The notes under the pieces: model-generated | What the model saw: the letters and a program-made list of their open reading frames with translations, nothing else | Told to the model about the DNA's origin: nothing | Databases searched by the model: none | Shown: positions 63,210 through 64,000 of the stretch, one piece after another | How positions within the stretch are numbered: position 1 is the stretch's first letter | Layout: every line of letters starts with the position of its first letter | Program-made: the position numbers and the translations under genes | Origin: an uncultured bacterium | GTDB lineage: Bacteria > Verrucomicrobiota > Lentisphaeria > Victivallales > UBA1829 | NCBI GenBank assembly: GCA_900548385.1 | Contig: URKJ01000024.1 | Location: forward strand, 1-64,000 | Direction: 5' to 3' | DNA length: 64,000 bases

Positions 63210-63899
63210 ATGTACAGCATGAAACACAACCGGAATATCCGTCAAAAATCGGTCCGCCGCACGACAGGGAGGGGATTTACCCTTATAGAACTCCTTGTGG
63301 TAATTGCCATCATCGCCATCCTCGCGGGCATGCTTTTGCCGGCTTTGAGCAAGGCGCGGGAAACCGCCCACACCGCCTCCTGCAAAAACAATCTGAAAAC
63401 GATCGGAACCGTCAATTCGCTTTATCTCAGCGATAACGAGGATTATTTTCTGACCTGGTCGGACAATCAGCGTCAGGCATTTGTCCGACTGCTGTCACGC
63501 GGTTACATGGGGCTCCCGGAAAACGAGGACATTGTGACAGACTGGACCACCTACAACATCAATCCCAAGCTGAAATCCTGGAAATGTCCGGGAACACGGG
63601 AACTGAGAAGCGACAGCCAGTACAGTTACAATGCCTACGGCCTCCAGATGCAGGTCAAAAAAATCACCAAGGCAAAACGTCCGACAAGCACCATGCTGTC
63701 TTCCGATTTGCGGTATGGAAACGGCAACTCTTTCAATTACAACGACTTCCATTCTGCAACCGATCGGAGCTGGATCAGAGGAACCGATCGCCATTCCATG
63801 ACCAACAACATCGTGCTTCTTGACAACCACGTCGAAAACTGGAACATCCGGAAAGAATCTCCGAACGGCAATGTCCCGATCATTCTTCTGGGATATTGA
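63210..63899 (+). CDS. Pseudopilin-like protein with H-X9-D(G/N) ending
   Basis: A 229-residue protein with the prepilin start after a 22-residue basic leader (RGFTLIELLVVIAIIAILAG, then LLPALSKARETA). The end has RHSMTNNIVLLDNHVENW, in which DN replaces DG of the usual H-X9-DG. The 5' part is close at the DNA level to the pseudopilin at 22958. GGAG precedes ATG 63210 by 11 bases; ATG 63219 is alternative. It is last in the regulator-hydrolase-discoidin module. Confidence 0.88.
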   Translation: MYSMKHNRNIRQKSVRRTTGRGFTLIELLVVIAIIAILAGMLLPALSKARETAHTASCKNNLKTIGTVNSLYLSDNEDYFLTWSDNQRQAFVRLLSRGYMGLPENEDIVTDWTTYNINPKLKSWKCPGTRELRSDSQYSYNAYGLQMQVKKITKAKRPTSTMLSSDLRYGNGNSFNYNDFHSATDRSWIRGTDRHSMTNNIVLLDNHVENWNIRKESPNGNVPIILLGY

Positions 63900-63919
63900 T
63901 CCGCTCCGCCGGCATTTTG

Positions 63920-63956
63920 AAAGCCTTTGTCCGCCTGTCGTGGACAAAGGCTTTTT
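63920..63956 (+). terminator. Terminator after the second pseudopilin gene
   Basis: A perfect 13-bp stem AAAGCCTTTGTCC / GGACAAAGGCTTT, 9-base loop, then T-run. Confidence 0.9.
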
Positions 63957-64000
63957 CATTCCCTCATTCCACCCGGAAACAGCGGCACATATCTTCAAAA

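Overview
The window looks like a chromosomal contig from a host- or sediment-associated bacterium of the Lentisphaerota (Victivallales/Victivallaceae type). The reasons are the pairing of very large secreted glycoside hydrolases with pseudopilin-like proteins (FTL(V/I)ELLVVI start, H-X9-DG-like end), many carbohydrate-active enzymes and AraC/GntR-LacI regulators, 2-oxoacid:ferredoxin oxidoreductase and acetate kinase (fermentative anaerobe), and a GC-rich backbone. The assignment comes from gene content, not from a marker-gene tree. Bases 1-19 exactly match the Nextera/Tn5 mosaic-end adapter, so the left edge is a library artefact.

Layout. 0.3-9.9 kb: an HTH regulator, a DtxR-FeoA fusion regulator with feoB, a minus-strand operon (NIF3/YqfO-like, site-2 protease, xseA), aroA with a small unknown gene, then ackA and a histidine phosphatase. 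10-19 kb: class II aldolase, a GH36-like galactosidase, a sodium:solute symporter, two family-2 glycosyltransferases and a GH78-like rhamnosidase with a LacI-type operator. 19.5-23.7 kb: a consensus promoter driving a secreted hydrolase plus a pseudopilin. 23.9-28.5 kb: an AT-rich accessory island. It begins with a strong promoter and a foldable RNA, then 14 perfect AAGC repeats running into a 16-bp inverted repeat, then an SPFH-SHOCT / membrane protein / zinc-ribbon-repeat protein / PH-like gene set, a YidD-like gene, and gene debris. 28.6-35.4 kb: a TPR protein, mnmE, an AraC regulator, a two-component system and a P-loop kinase. 35.4-41.4 kb: a uronate/xyloside catabolic cluster (glucuronate isomerase, SDR oxidoreductase, GH39-like enzyme, two Gfo/Idh/MocA dehydrogenases). 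41.5-46.3 kb: monooxygenase, coaD, YceD, nitroreductase and a 2-oxoacid:ferredoxin oxidoreductase with fused beta-gamma subunits. 46.3-50.2 kb: AraC regulator divergent from a glycyl radical enzyme, then a secreted LIM/DA1-like peptidase. 50.4-57.2 kb: ileS (IleS2 type), trpS, an EIIA-CBS fusion and an ion transporter. 57.4-63.9 kb: GntR-LacI regulator, giant GH42-like enzyme, twin discoidin-like protein and a second pseudopilin.

The most interesting region is 23.9-28.5 kb. Its base composition differs from everything around it, and its gene set resembles membrane-surveillance modules (SPFH-SHOCT with zinc-ribbon and small membrane partners, as in the Bacillus ydjFGHI type) but lacks PspA. 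The repeated hydrolase + pseudopilin modules, two of them with nearly identical promoters, are the second theme. All functions are read from motifs and context; no database search was possible.
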